NCBI RefSeq assembly: GCF_030730925.1 | Contig: NZ_JAVAMB010000018.1 | Coordinates: 32,240-96,239, forward strand | Length of the DNA stretch: 64,000 nucleotides | From: Flavobacterium sp. DG2-3 | Lineage (GTDB): Bacteria; Bacteroidota; Bacteroidia; Flavobacteriales; Flavobacteriaceae | Reading direction: 5' to 3' | Shown here: positions 1 to 9,070 of the stretch, piece after piece | Numbering within the stretch: the stretch's first letter is position 1 | Layout of the letters: each line of letters begins with the position of its first letter | Made by a program: the position numbers and the translations under genes | Notes under the pieces: generated by a model | What the model saw: only the letters and a program-made list of their open reading frames with translations | Told to the model about the DNA's origin: nothing | Databases searched by the model: none

Positions 1-377
1 AATTCATTGTTATTGTAAGCCATTATTTACGATATTAATTTGGGGATATCAGGTGATAAATCTAGTTAAAATATGTTTACTTGTATGTGATGAAATCTTT
101 TTTTTAAAGTCATTTTTTAACATTTTCGACGGAATAATTTAAAAGGATGATTAGATGCAAAATAGCATGTCGGAATTTTGTATTAACAGAAAAAGTAGTA
201 TTAATAATGGTTTTTATTGTTATAAAACAAAGTTTTTGTTGTCTGTTCTGTTATGATTTTCCTATTTTTATGGACAGACGTTTTTACAACTGTCGCAAAA
301 AATAAAATTAGGATGATATTGACCTCTTTACAATATCAATATTTTCAACCGGGCATACTTCGCCTATAAAAAAATAA
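1..377. other. Intergenic region at window edge
   Basis: This AT-rich stretch precedes the first gene. No ORF, RNA gene or clear TAnnTTTG promoter was recognised. The upstream neighbour lies outside the window, so whether this is a promoter or the tail of another transcript cannot be decided. Confidence 0.4.
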
Positions 378-1133
378 ATGCTTATGAAAATAGGATTAAT
401 CGGATTCGGAAAGACTGGAAAATCAGTAGCTTCAATATTATTAGAAAATAACAAATTCTGTTTAGAGTGGGTTTTAAGACAAAGTACTGTTTTAGAACAC
501 AGATCGGTTCCAGAATTTTTTGGAGTGGAGTCAGAAGAACCCGGCTTAATCTATTCTAGTTCAAAAACTTCAATAGAAGAATTATTAGAAAAGCATCCTG
601 TTGACGTTATTATCGATTTTTCGTCTCATCAGGGAATTTATACGTATGGAGAGGCTGCGGCAAAAAAAGAGGTGAAAATTATTTCGGCGATTTCGCATTA
701 TAAAGAGAAAGAGCTGGCATTTCTTAAAAAATTGGCTAAAAAAACTACTGTATTTTGGTCGCCAAATATTACGTTGGGTGTAAATTATCTTTTATTTGCT
801 GCGAAATTTTTAAAGAAAATTGCGCCGTGGGTTGATATCGAAGTGAATGAAGAACATTTTAAAACCAAACAAGGAACGTCTGGAACAGCAGTAAAAATAG
901 CCGAAGCACTCGATGTTGACAAAGAAAATATTAATTCGGTTAGGGCAGGAGGAATTGTCGGAAAACATGAAGTTATTTTTGGTTTTCCTTTTCAGACTGT
1001 GCGTTTAATACATGAATCTATTTCGAGAGAAGCTTTTGGAAACGGTGTTATTTTTGTTGCCGAAAATCTAAAAGAAAAAGAAAAAGGCCTTTACAATTTT
1101 GAAGATATTTTGTCTCCTTATTTTACGGTTTAG
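378..1133 (+). CDS. DapB-like (dihydrodipicolinate reductase family) oxidoreductase, divergent paralog
   Basis: The protein has 251 residues, the usual length for DapB, the NAD(P)H-dependent reductase of lysine and diaminopimelate synthesis. The N-terminus carries the dinucleotide-binding loop GLIGFGKTGK (residues 6-15). The C-terminal domain has the family signature around EEHFKTKQGTSGTA (158-171), and the preceding SPNITLGVNYLL matches the SNFSLGVN region of flavobacterial DapB. The signature is degenerate. By recall of E. coli DapB (HHRHKVDAPSGTA), the catalytic His159 and Lys163 positions hold Glu and Thr here, while His160 and SGTA remain. I therefore call it a divergent paralog and withhold the symbol dapB. 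A second in-frame ATG at 384 would also give a typical start (MKIGLIGFG). It converges on the thiolase gene downstream across a repeat-filled gap. Confidence 0.75.
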   Translation: MLMKIGLIGFGKTGKSVASILLENNKFCLEWVLRQSTVLEHRSVPEFFGVESEEPGLIYSSSKTSIEELLEKHPVDVIIDFSSHQGIYTYGEAAAKKEVKIISAISHYKEKELAFLKKLAKKTTVFWSPNITLGVNYLLFAAKFLKKIAPWVDIEVNEEHFKTKQGTSGTAVKIAEALDVDKENINSVRAGGIVGKHEVIFGFPFQTVRLIHESISREAFGNGVIFVAENLKEKEKGLYNFEDILSPYFTV

Positions 1134-1766
1134 TTTTTTTGAAGGTGCTAAGGTTCTAAGATGCTGAGATGCTAATGTTTTTGCCACAAAGACGCTAAGA
1201 CACGAAGATTTTATTGTAGACATTGTATTGTAGGAGACGCGCTGCAGTGCGTCTACGCAACGAGAGCAAGTACCTGAATGGTTTAAATCTCGCAAAGACG
1301 CAAAGACGCGAAGTTTTTTTATTTGTAAGGCATTAAGTTCTAAAGATGTGTGGGAAGTTAATAATCTCGCAAAGACGCAAAGTCGCGAAGTTTTTTTTTT
1401 ATTAAGATTACAAATTAAACCTGACAGGTTTTAAAAACCTGTCAGGTTTATTATGGCTAATGATATGCTATGTCGAGCTACTTGCGGAGATCCTTCGTTC
1501 CTCAGGATGACAAACGTTATGTTAATTTAATTTACAAGATCTCCAAAATCAGCGAGAGAATTAAACTTAGCATCTTCGAAAATCAAAAAAAACTTTGTGC
1601 CTTAGTGTCTTCGTGGCAAAAAACTTACCACCTTCAAAAAAAAACTTTGCGACTTTGCGCGATTATAATTTTATCTCAATTCTTTACAAATTAAAAACCT
1701 TAGCGTCTTAGTGCCTTCGTGGCAAGAAAAAACTTAGCATCTCAGAACCTTAGCACCTTAAAAAAA
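1134..1766. repeat. Nested palindromic intergenic repeats between convergent genes
   Basis: This gap contains concentric inverted repeats. The outermost arms (about 1139-1206 and 1700-1766) are imperfect inverted copies of roughly 65 bases built on AAGGTTCTAAGATGCTGAG and GCCACAAAGACGCTAAG. Inside lie copies of CGCAAAGACGCAAAGACGCG (about 1292-1312, a similar one at 1370-1390, and an inverted one at 1640-1665), a palindrome AGACGCGCTGCAGTGCGTCT (1235-1254), a perfect hairpin on AACCTGACAGGTTT (1417-1449), and a one-armed copy of the GATCCTTCGTTCCTCAGGAT family (about 1489-1512). The short ORFs across the gap are repeat translations, not genes. No promoter was recognised. Confidence 0.8.
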
Positions 1767-3044
1767 CTATTTCTCAATAATCATCGTAACCCCTTGTCCA
1801 CCTGCAGCGCAAATCGAAATTAATCCTCTTCCAGAACCTTTTTCGTTGAGCAATTTGGCCATTACACCAATAATTCTTCCGCCAGTTGCAGCAAAAGGAT
1901 GCGCGGCTGCTAAACTGCTTCCTTTTACATTTAATTTATTCCTGTCAATTGCTCCTAAAGCTTTCTTTAAACCGATTTCTGCACTCAATTCTGGACTTTC
2001 CCAAATTTTTAAAGTGGCTAAAGTCTGAGCTGCAAAAGCTTCGTGAATTTCGTAATAATCAAAATCCTGAAGATTTAGTTCTGCTTTTTCCAACATTCTA
2101 GAAACCGCAAATAACGGCGCCAATAAAAGATTCTGCTGATTTTTAACGTATTCTATGGCAGCAATTTCACCAAAAGTGATGTAAGCCAATATAGGAAGTC
2201 CTTGTTCTTTTGCCCATTCTTCGCTTGCCAGAAGAACACAAGAAGCGCCATCGGTAAGCGGAGTCGAGTTTCCTGCTGTCAATGTTCCGTTTACTTTATC
2301 AAAAGCAGGTTTAAGCTTTGCCAGTTTTTCTAGAGTAGAATCGGGTCGTAGATTGTTGTCTTTTGCAAGACCGTTAAAAGGAGTAACCATATCATCAAAG
2401 AAACCTTCATCGTAGGCTTTTGCCATATTCAAATGACTTTTTAATGCCAATTCATCTTGTTCTTCGCGAGGTATTTTATAGTATTTTGCAGTAATTTCGG
2501 TATGTCCGCCCATAGAAAGTCCAGTTTGAGATTCTTCATTTCTAGGAACCAAAGGCGTAAAATCTTTTGGACGAAGTTTCAAAAACGTTTTAATTTTTGC
2601 CCCCAACGATTTGGCCTGTCTGGCTTCTAATAACGTTTTTCTCAATTTCTCGCTTACCGCAATTGGCATATCGCTAATAGAATCAACACCTCCAGCAATT
2701 CCAGAATCAATTTGTCCTAATGCAATTTTGTTGGCAATATAAAGAGCGCTTTCAATTCCTGTGTCGCAAGCCTGCTGTAAATCGCAAGCGGGAGTAGCAG
2801 GATCTAGAGAAGTTTTTAGAACACATTCTCTAATAAGATTCATATCGTACGAATGCTTTATCACGGCACCACCCGCAACTTCGCCTAAAAGCTTTCCGTT
2901 CAAATTGTATTTATCAATAAGACCATTGAGCGCTGCGGTCATCATTTCTTTGTTTCCGACATTAGAATAAGCAGTATTAGCTCGTGCAAAAGGAATTCTG
3001 TTATAGCCTACAATGGCAACTTTTCTTATGGTATTTGATTTCAT
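1767..3044 (-). CDS. Acetyl-CoA C-acyltransferase (thiolase)
   Basis: This is a 425-residue thiolase, the enzyme that cleaves 3-ketoacyl-CoA (or condenses acetyl-CoA) in fatty-acid oxidation. All catalytic elements are visible: the acyl-carrying Cys93 in QQACDTGIES, His334 in YEIHEAFAAQ, His382 in AAHPFAATGGR, and the second Cys412 in CAAGGQG near the C-terminus. Length and the slightly divergent N-terminus fit the FadI-like group better than the short biosynthetic thiolases. No beta-oxidation partner such as FadJ or an acyl-CoA dehydrogenase is adjacent, so it appears to be a single-gene transcript. The start ATG at 3044 gives MKSNTIRKVAIVGYNRIPF, a normal thiolase beginning. Confidence 0.9.
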   Translation of the reverse strand: MKSNTIRKVAIVGYNRIPFARANTAYSNVGNKEMMTAALNGLIDKYNLNGKLLGEVAGGAVIKHSYDMNLIRECVLKTSLDPATPACDLQQACDTGIESALYIANKIALGQIDSGIAGGVDSISDMPIAVSEKLRKTLLEARQAKSLGAKIKTFLKLRPKDFTPLVPRNEESQTGLSMGGHTEITAKYYKIPREEQDELALKSHLNMAKAYDEGFFDDMVTPFNGLAKDNNLRPDSTLEKLAKLKPAFDKVNGTLTAGNSTPLTDGASCVLLASEEWAKEQGLPILAYITFGEIAAIEYVKNQQNLLLAPLFAVSRMLEKAELNLQDFDYYEIHEAFAAQTLATLKIWESPELSAEIGLKKALGAIDRNKLNVKGSSLAAAHPFAATGGRIIGVMAKLLNEKGSGRGLISICAAGGQGVTMIIEK

Positions 3045-3229
3045 ACAAAGTGTTTTTAAGTGGATATATTTTGAATTTTTGGAATGATAAAGATAGAAAT
3101 AGAATTCGGTTTAAAACTTAATGTAGATTAATATTGGAAAGAAATAACTTAAAAAATAGGGGTTTTTAAATTTATTTCTTTGTTAAAGTATTACAAATTG
3201 TTAGATTTATTTAGAACGAATAAAAATAA

Positions 3230-3261
3230 TTTGGAAAACCCAATATTTGAAATTACTTTTG
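3230..3261 (+). promoter_or_regulatory. Bacteroidota-type promoter for the TonB receptor
   Basis: A TTTG (-33 element) at 3230-3233 and TACTTTTG (-7 element, consensus TAnnTTTG) at 3254-3261 are separated by 20 bases. The predicted transcript begins near 3267, downstream of an in-frame TTG at 3247. This supports the ATG at 3289 as the real start of the receptor gene. Confidence 0.6.
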
Positions 3262-3288
3262 CCGAACAATTATAAAAATCAATCCAAA

Positions 3289-5739
3289 ATGAAAATAATT
3301 TTTAATACCAAAGCTTACTTTTTAGTGCTGCTTTTAAGTTCATTGCAAATGATGGCACAGCAGGATTTTGGGAAAGTAGCTGGAAAAATTTCGTTAAGCG
3401 GTAATACTGCTGCCGAGAATATCTCAGTGACGTTGAAAGGAACCAAATATTCTGACGTTACTACAGTTTCAGGACAATATGAAATTACAAGAGTAAAACC
3501 AGGAACTTATACAATTGTGGTTCGTGCAGTTGGTATTGCACCAATAGAAGATAAAGTTGTTGTAACAGCAAAACAGACTACAACTAAGAATTTTTCATTA
3601 AACGAAAGTCAGGAAGATCTTCAAGAAGTTGTCATTACAAAAAATAAATACAAGCAAGACAAGCCTTCCATGTCTTTACGTTTGCAGACACCAGTACTTG
3701 AGATTCCACAAAACATTCAAATTGTAAGTGCTCAAACTTTAAAAGACCAGCAGATTACAAGTATGAGTGATGGTGTAATCCGTAACGTGAGTGGTGCTGT
3801 ACGTTTGGAGCACTGGGGAGATTTGTATACTAATATTACAATGAGAGGCTCTCAAATTCAGGCTTTTAGAAACGGATTTAATGTTGTTTCTTCTTTCTGG
3901 GGACCTTTAACAGAAGATATGAGTTTTGTAGATCACATCGAATTTGTAAAAGGACCAGCTGGATTTATGCTTTCAAGCGGTGACCCAGCGGGATTATACA
4001 ATGTGGTGACTAAAAAACCAACGGGAGTTACAAAAGGAGAAGTTAGTGCTTTGGTAGGAAGCTACGATTTCTACAGAGTAAGTATAGACCTTGACGGAAA
4101 ATTAGATAAAAAAGGAAAATTATTATACAGATTTAACGGAGCGGCTCAGAAAAAAGGTGCTGTACGTCCGTTTGAACACAATGACCGTTATGTAATTGCT
4201 CCAGTAATTTCATATCAGTTTGATGACAAAACAAAATTAACATTTGAGTACAATTTCCAATATGCAAATATGACTGAAGTTGGTTCTTACTATGTTTTTG
4301 GACCTGAAGCGGGCGGATATGCTACATTGCCACGCAGTTTTACAATGACAGCTCCTGGATTGCCAGATACTAATATTCAGGATCATAGCGGTTACTTGCA
4401 ATTTGAACATAAGTTCGATGATAACTGGAAATTGACTGCACAAACTTCTTATTTCAAATATATTCAGCAAGGGTACAGCTCTTGGCCTGGGGTTGTAGGT
4501 CCAGGGCCTGCTGACAGAGATTTTGATGGTGTTCCTGAAGGAAATCTTGCTTATGGAGAAATCATTAGAAACGTTGGAATCTGGGATGCTGAAAGTAATA
4601 TGTATTTAGGACAGATTTTCGTAAACGGAAAATTCAATACAGGATCTGTAAGCCACAAATTATTAGGAGGAGTAGATTTAGGAAGCAAAGATTATGCTGC
4701 AGATTGGGGACAATCTCATGATTTAGATACTGTTGACAATCCTTTTAACGTATACAATCCAAATTACGGAACGCCTTCAAACGGTTTCCCACAATTTGAT
4801 CATACAACGCCGCTTTCTATTAGAGCAAAAAATGCAGGAGGTTTAATGAGTTCAGAATATGCAGCTGGATATATTCAGGATGAATTAGGTTTCTTCGAAA
4901 ACAAATTGAGATTAACTCTTGCTGCTCGTTACACTTGGTTGAGCCAAGCAAGCTGGGGTGGAGATCCAATCTCAGACAGCCATGTTACGCCTCGTGTTGG
5001 TTTAAGTTTCTCTATTAACGAAAGCACAGCAATTTACGGATTGTACGATCAAGCTTTTACGCCTCAAGCTGGAATTATTAAAAACGGCGATAAAGTAAAA
5101 CCGCTTACTGGAAATAATGTTGAATTTGGTATTAAAAAAGACTGGTTTGACGGATCTTGGAGTACTACTTTAGCAGCTTACAGCATTTTAAAGAAAAACG
5201 AATTAACATCTGATCCTGCAAATACTCCGGGAGAACAATATAGCGTTGTTTTGGGAGAAAAAAGAGCACAAGGAATAGAGCTTGATTTAAGAGGAAAACT
5301 TTTTGACGGAATGAATCTTATTGCTAACTACGCATTTACAGAATCTATTGTAAACAAAGTTGATCCTGCAGTATCTGCTGCAACAGGAATTAATGAAGGA
5401 GATATTGTTCCAGGATATTCTAAACATGTTGCAAATGCATGGTTAAACTATACCGTGCAGTCTGGAAAAATTAAAGGTTTTGGAGCTTCTATCGGTGGAA
5501 CTTTCCTTGACGGACGCCAAACAGATACTTGGAGCGAAGGACTTCAAAGATTGCCTTCTTACTTCAGACTTGACGGAGGTTTATCTTATGAAATTGGTAA
5601 AGTGAAAGTTACAGCAAACGTATTTAATATTTTAGACAAATACTTATACAGCGGTTCATACTATTCTTGGTTAAGTGCTTACTACTGGCAAGCAGAACCA
5701 GGAACAAACTTCAGAGTTGGTGTATCTTACAAATTCTAA
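3289..5739 (+). CDS. TonB-dependent siderophore receptor
   Basis: This outer-membrane receptor would import ferric siderophores or a similar ligand using TonB energy. From the ATG at 3289 the protein has 816 residues and begins with a clear signal peptide ending near LLSSLQMMAQ. A carboxypeptidase-regulatory-like beta-sandwich follows (about 25-105). Next come the plug domain, with EIPQNIQIVSAQTL typical of the FhuA/FcuA group, and a 22-stranded barrel ending in the aromatic FRVGVSYKF. A longer reading frame begins at a TTG (3247), but the promoter at 3230-3261 lies over it, so I prefer 3289. No siderophore synthesis or ABC-uptake genes are adjacent. Ligand identity is inference from the family. 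Confidence 0.88.
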   Translation: MKIIFNTKAYFLVLLLSSLQMMAQQDFGKVAGKISLSGNTAAENISVTLKGTKYSDVTTVSGQYEITRVKPGTYTIVVRAVGIAPIEDKVVVTAKQTTTKNFSLNESQEDLQEVVITKNKYKQDKPSMSLRLQTPVLEIPQNIQIVSAQTLKDQQITSMSDGVIRNVSGAVRLEHWGDLYTNITMRGSQIQAFRNGFNVVSSFWGPLTEDMSFVDHIEFVKGPAGFMLSSGDPAGLYNVVTKKPTGVTKGEVSALVGSYDFYRVSIDLDGKLDKKGKLLYRFNGAAQKKGAVRPFEHNDRYVIAPVISYQFDDKTKLTFEYNFQYANMTEVGSYYVFGPEAGGYATLPRSFTMTAPGLPDTNIQDHSGYLQFEHKFDDNWKLTAQTSYFKYIQQGYSSWPGVVGPGPADRDFDGVPEGNLAYGEIIRNVGIWDAESNMYLGQIFVNGKFNTGSVSHKLLGGVDLGSKDYAADWGQSHDLDTVDNPFNVYNPNYGTPSNGFPQFDHTTPLSIRAKNAGGLMSSEYAAGYIQDELGFFENKLRLTLAARYTWLSQASWGGDPISDSHVTPRVGLSFSINESTAIYGLYDQAFTPQAGIIKNGDKVKPLTGNNVEFGIKKDWFDGSWSTTLAAYSILKKNELTSDPANTPGEQYSVVLGEKRAQGIELDLRGKLFDGMNLIANYAFTESIVNKVDPAVSAATGINEGDIVPGYSKHVANAWLNYTVQSGKIKGFGASIGGTFLDGRQTDTWSEGLQRLPSYFRLDGGLSYEIGKVKVTANVFNILDKYLYSGSYYSWLSAYYWQAEPGTNFRVGVSYKF

Positions 5740-5772
5740 TATGGTTTGTTTTCGTTGAAAAATTACAAATCA

Positions 5773-5811
5773 CAAAAAAAAAGCATCTGTTAATTCAGGT
5801 GCTTTTTTTTT
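5773..5811 (+). terminator. Rho-independent terminator after the TonB receptor
   Basis: A hairpin with arms AAAAGCATCTG and CAGGTGCTTTT (one G-T wobble) runs directly into a T tract, 33 bases after the receptor stop codon. Confidence 0.75.
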
Positions 5812-6057
5812 GAGGTTCTAAGGTGCTGAGATTCTAAGATGCTAAGGTTTTTTCCTCTTTTTTGTCATCCCGAGGAACGAGGGATCTCCATGAGTAGCTC
5901 GGCAAAGATTGTCGATTTAGATTGTGGAGTTTCTTGTGGAGATCCCTCGTTCCTCGGGATGACAAACTATGCGTAAAAATGCGTAAAACAAAATTGCCTG
6001 TTTATGTCAAAAAAACATATGACCTTAGCGTCTCAGTATCTTAGAACCTTTAAAAAG
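5812..6057. repeat. Nested inverted repeats with a perfect 30-base hairpin
   Basis: The outer arms (about 5812-5850 and 6018-6055) are inverted copies of the GGTTCTAAGGTGCTGAG family also seen at 1139-1766. Inside is a perfect 30-base inverted repeat (5861-5890 and 5937-5966) containing GTCATCCCGAGGAACGAGGG, with a 46-base loop. The structure fills the gap between two convergent genes. It resembles REP-like elements, but no associated transposase gene is in the window. Confidence 0.8.
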
Positions 6058-7080
6058 CTATCCTTTTTTAATCAACGGAATCAATTTTGTTCCAATCAAT
6101 TCAATGGCGCTCATTAATTGTTTATGAGTCAATCCAGCATTATCCATTTGGAAAGTAAAACGGTCGACGCCACCAAGTGCTTCGCTGTGACGAAGGATTT
6201 TCTCTGCTGCACGTTCCGGGCTTCCGACAATTAAAACGCCTAAATCATCAATTAAGCCGTCAAATTTACCTTTGGTAACAGGAGGCCAGCCTCTTTCGTA
6301 TCCTAATTTAGTCCATAATTCGGCATAACCTGGGTAATAATCGGCAACGGCACTTTCAGTTGAAGTTCCTACATAACCAGGCGAATGCAAACCAACTTTT
6401 AATTCGTCAGGCGAAAAACCTGCCGCTTTCCCAGCTTCACGATATAAATCGACTAAAGGTTTAAAACGATGTGTTTGCCCGCCAATAACAGCCACCATTA
6501 ACGGAAGTCCAAGAGAACCTGCTCTAACAAAAGATTCTGGTGTTCCGCCGACTCCAAGCCAAATCGGCATTTTTTCCTGTAAAGCTCTCGGATAAACCGG
6601 CTGATTGTCTAAAGCTGGACGAAATTTTCCTTCCCAAGTTATGAATTCATTATCGCGAATTTGTAATAGCAATTCTAATTTTTCGCTGAAAAGCGCATCA
6701 TAATCTCTAAGATTATATCCGAAAAGAGGATAAGCTTCTATTGCAGAACCACGTCCCGCTACGATTTCGGCTCTTCCTTTAGAAATCAAATCTAAAGTTG
6801 CAAAACTCTGATAAACACGAACAGGATCTGCAGCACTCAAAACCGAAACAGCACTTGCGAGTCGGATATTTTTGGTTCTTGCCGCCGCCGCACTTAAAAT
6901 AACTGCTGTAGCAGAATCTAAAAACTCTTTTTTATGATGTTCACCAATTCCGAAAACATCAAGACCAGCCTGATCTGCAAATTCAATTCGCTGCAGTAAC
7001 TGCTCCATGGCATCAACACTACTCAAAGTGTTGTTATCGCCGTACATTGCCGAAGCAAAACTGTCTATTCCTATTTCCAT
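6058..7080 (-). CDS. LLM-class flavin-dependent oxidoreductase (luciferase-like monooxygenase)
   Basis: The protein has 340 residues and the bacterial luciferase-like TIM-barrel pattern. It begins MEIGIDSFASAMYGD, followed by GLDVFGIGEHHKKEFLDSA, where the EHH is the conserved flavin-side motif of the class. Further features are VSVLSAADPVRVYQSFATLD, GRAEIVAGRGSAIEAYPLFG, and a C-terminal VLIVGSPERAAEKIL typical of the family. Members use reduced FMN supplied by a partner reductase to oxidise small substrates, but the substrate cannot be deduced. No flavin reductase is next to it. Length is normal for the group. It is transcribed toward the TonB receptor, with a palindromic repeat region between. 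Confidence 0.9.
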   Translation of the reverse strand: MEIGIDSFASAMYGDNNTLSSVDAMEQLLQRIEFADQAGLDVFGIGEHHKKEFLDSATAVILSAAAARTKNIRLASAVSVLSAADPVRVYQSFATLDLISKGRAEIVAGRGSAIEAYPLFGYNLRDYDALFSEKLELLLQIRDNEFITWEGKFRPALDNQPVYPRALQEKMPIWLGVGGTPESFVRAGSLGLPLMVAVIGGQTHRFKPLVDLYREAGKAAGFSPDELKVGLHSPGYVGTSTESAVADYYPGYAELWTKLGYERGWPPVTKGKFDGLIDDLGVLIVGSPERAAEKILRHSEALGGVDRFTFQMDNAGLTHKQLMSAIELIGTKLIPLIKKG

Positions 7081-7584
7081 AAAATTTTCAATTTTATAAA
7101 TTCCAATTTATAAATTCCAAATTCCAAAAATCTAAATTTATCTAATATATAATTATTTTTCAACACATAGAAACATAGAATTAGTGATGCTTACAAAGGC
7201 GTTTCACTTATTTGAATCCACATAGCTATGTGTTAAAATCTAGATTTTTTTTAATTTACTTTTTCGAAATTTAAATCTATGTTTCTATGTGTTAAAAATT
7301 GCAATTCGTTAATCTCAAATTCCAAATCCCAAGTTCCAAAAATCTAAAATTACCTGATATGTAATTATTTTTCAACACATAGAAACATAGAATTATTGAT
7401 GTGTACAAAGGCGTTTCACTTATTTGAATGCACATAGCTATGTGTTAAAATCTAGATTTTTTAAAATTTACTCTTTCAGAAACCTAAATCTATGTTTCTA
7501 TGTGTTAAAAATTGCAATTCGTTAATCTCAAATTCCAAATTCCAAATTTTCAATCTAAAATCTAAAATCTTCAATCTAAAATCA
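7081..7584. repeat. Tandem duplication (period about 212 bases) of an ACACATAG-type palindromic repeat
   Basis: Two nearly identical copies, about 7105-7316 and 7317-7529, lie head to tail. Each copy is internally palindromic. It starts with AACACATAGAAACATAGA, has CACATAGCTATGTG near its middle, and ends with TCTATGTTTCTATGTGTT. A short AAATCTA-rich tail follows (7550-7584). Related elements occur at 30091-30260 and 35431-35690. No gene is seen in this 504-base gap. Confidence 0.8.
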
Positions 7585-7992
7585 CTAATGCGAGAATCCG
7601 AACGAAATACTCGTAATGATAATCATTATTACAATTAAAGTAATGCAGACATATAGATAATCTTTCTCTAATAAAAATGAGAAAAGCGAAAGTAAAACCC
7701 TTAAAACAGGCGTTAAAAACAAGAAAATAATTCCTGTAAAAATTAGCGATTCACCGTTCCCTTGAATTGCTCCGTTGTAGATTGCGGCGATAACTTCAAA
7801 TATATTTCGGTCGTTTTCTTTGAAGACAGAATAATCTTCAATCTGATTTCCGTTATGAAGCAAATAAACAATTCCGCCAAGAAAGGCTACTGATAATGAA
7901 ATCCAAACGCCATAGCGAAGCAAGTTTCCGATAATGGTTTGAAAATCTTTTTCTCCAAATTTTTCTTCCTGTACCATATTAGATTTTTCCAT
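7585..7992 (-). CDS. DUF1634 domain-containing membrane protein
   Basis: This 135-residue protein has three hydrophobic helices (about 27-46, 80-106 and 113-132) separated by short polar loops, matching DUF1634. The family is repeatedly found next to TauE/SafE anion exporters. Here its start overlaps the end of the TauE gene by 14 bases, so the two are very probably co-translated, and it may be an accessory subunit of that permease. A second in-frame ATG at 7977 (MVQEEKFGEK) lies just after the TauE stop and is an alternative start. Function is unknown; the partnership is inferred from context. Confidence 0.75.
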   Translation of the reverse strand: MEKSNMVQEEKFGEKDFQTIIGNLLRYGVWISLSVAFLGGIVYLLHNGNQIEDYSVFKENDRNIFEVIAAIYNGAIQGNGESLIFTGIIFLFLTPVLRVLLSLFSFLLEKDYLYVCITLIVIMIIITSISFGFSH

Positions 7993-8815
7993 TTAGTCCG
8001 TTATAAATCATGTTAATTGCCAAAACAAAAATCAGGCAGGCAAAAAATATTCTCAATTTCTTCGGATTTGTTCGTACTAAAATTTTAGCTCCAGCCATTG
8101 CTCCGAACAAAACGCCAATAACAACTGGCATACAGATTCCTGGTTCGATATATCCTTTCTGAATATAAATTACAGAACTCGCCATTGCCGTAACACCCAT
8201 CATGAAATTACTGGTTGTGGTAGATACTTTAAAGGGAACTCTCATAATATTATCCATTGCAATAACTTTAAAAGCACCGGAACCAATTCCGAGCAAACCA
8301 GACATCATTCCGGCAACGCCCATCATACTAAAACCGCCAATTACATTTTTGGTTCCGTATTTTACAACTTCGCCGTCGTGTGTTGGATAAGTTCCTTCTA
8401 ATTTTAATTTTTTAGCCAGCGGACTCGATTCTAAAACGATATGTTCTTCTTTTTTTCGAAGCGAATTAATAGCCGAAAAAATCAAGGTTAAACCGAATAA
8501 AACGGCGATAAAAGAAGTAGGGGCAATAGTGGAAAGTAAAGCGCCGCAAACTGCTCCGATAGTAGTAGCGATTTCGAGGAAAATTCCCATTCGCATATTG
8601 GTAATTCCTTCTTTAACATAAGCAGCGGCAGAACCTGAAGAAGTAGCGATAACAGAGACTAAAGCGGCTCCAATTGCATAATGAATATCGACACCGAGAA
8701 GAATAGTAAGAAGCGGAATAATAATGATACCGCCTCCTAAGCCTGATAATGAACCAATAAAGCCTGCTAAAAAGGCACCGAGAATCATGATCAGCGTAAA
8801 GGTAAGTATTGTCAT
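7979..8815 (-). CDS. Sulfite exporter TauE/SafE family protein
   Basis: This is a 278-residue inner-membrane permease with the TauE/SafE pattern: an N-terminal glycine-rich helix pair (FLAGFIGSLSGLGGGIIIIP) and its internal duplicate in the second half (GMMSGLLGIGSGAFKV), with about eight transmembrane segments. The family exports sulfite, sulfoacetate or other small organosulfur anions; the actual substrate is unknown here. It is followed by, and overlaps, the DUF1634 gene. It lies divergent to an AraC regulator across a palindromic repeat. Regulation by that regulator is possible but unproven. Confidence 0.87.
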   Translation of the reverse strand: MTILTFTLIMILGAFLAGFIGSLSGLGGGIIIIPLLTILLGVDIHYAIGAALVSVIATSSGSAAAYVKEGITNMRMGIFLEIATTIGAVCGALLSTIAPTSFIAVLFGLTLIFSAINSLRKKEEHIVLESSPLAKKLKLEGTYPTHDGEVVKYGTKNVIGGFSMMGVAGMMSGLLGIGSGAFKVIAMDNIMRVPFKVSTTTSNFMMGVTAMASSVIYIQKGYIEPGICMPVVIGVLFGAMAGAKILVRTNPKKLRIFFACLIFVLAINMIYNGLNGKI

Positions 8816-8899
8816 TTAAGAGATGTTTTTGTAATTGCTAATTTACGAATACATATCTGTTTTGAGAAAAATTAGGGGCTTAATAAAAGCTTAAAAATT

Positions 8900-9034
8900 A
8901 TTTTTAGTGGTCAGTGGTCAGTTCTTTAGTATACAGTTTATCTTGGACTCTAGAACTAGAAGCTTTGTCAAAGTTTCAAACTTTGACAAAGTTTGTATTT
9001 ACTGACTACTAAAAAACTGTACACTGAACACTCA
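8900..9034. repeat. Palindromic element with a TTTGTCAAAG core (copy A)
   Basis: Inverted arms of the GTGGTCAGTGGTCAGTT type (about 8900-8940 and 9000-9034) flank a central near-perfect palindrome GTCAAAGTTTCAAACTTTGAC (about 8961-8994). A second copy with the same arms and core is at 10539-10683, and a core-only copy is at 35564-35596. It lies between divergent genes, directly upstream of the AraC promoter. Confidence 0.8.
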
Positions 9035-9043
9035 AAAAGTGTT

Positions 9044-9051
9044 TATATTTG
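9044..9051 (+). promoter_or_regulatory. Probable -7 element of the AraC-family gene
   Basis: TATATTTG matches the TAnnTTTG consensus 19 bases before the ATG. No TTTG is present at the expected -33 position, where the palindromic repeat lies. Confidence 0.4.
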
Positions 9052-9070
9052 AAAATTCAATGGTTAAAAA

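Noticed and set aside
1068..1694. Short ORFs across the first repeat region
   Set aside because: They translate palindromic repeats (Lys/Arg/Thr-rich fragments) and have no start signals or conserved features.
3247..3288. Upstream TTG start for the siderophore receptor
   Set aside because: It lies within a consensus promoter whose predicted transcript starts after it; the ATG at 3289 gives a clean signal peptide.
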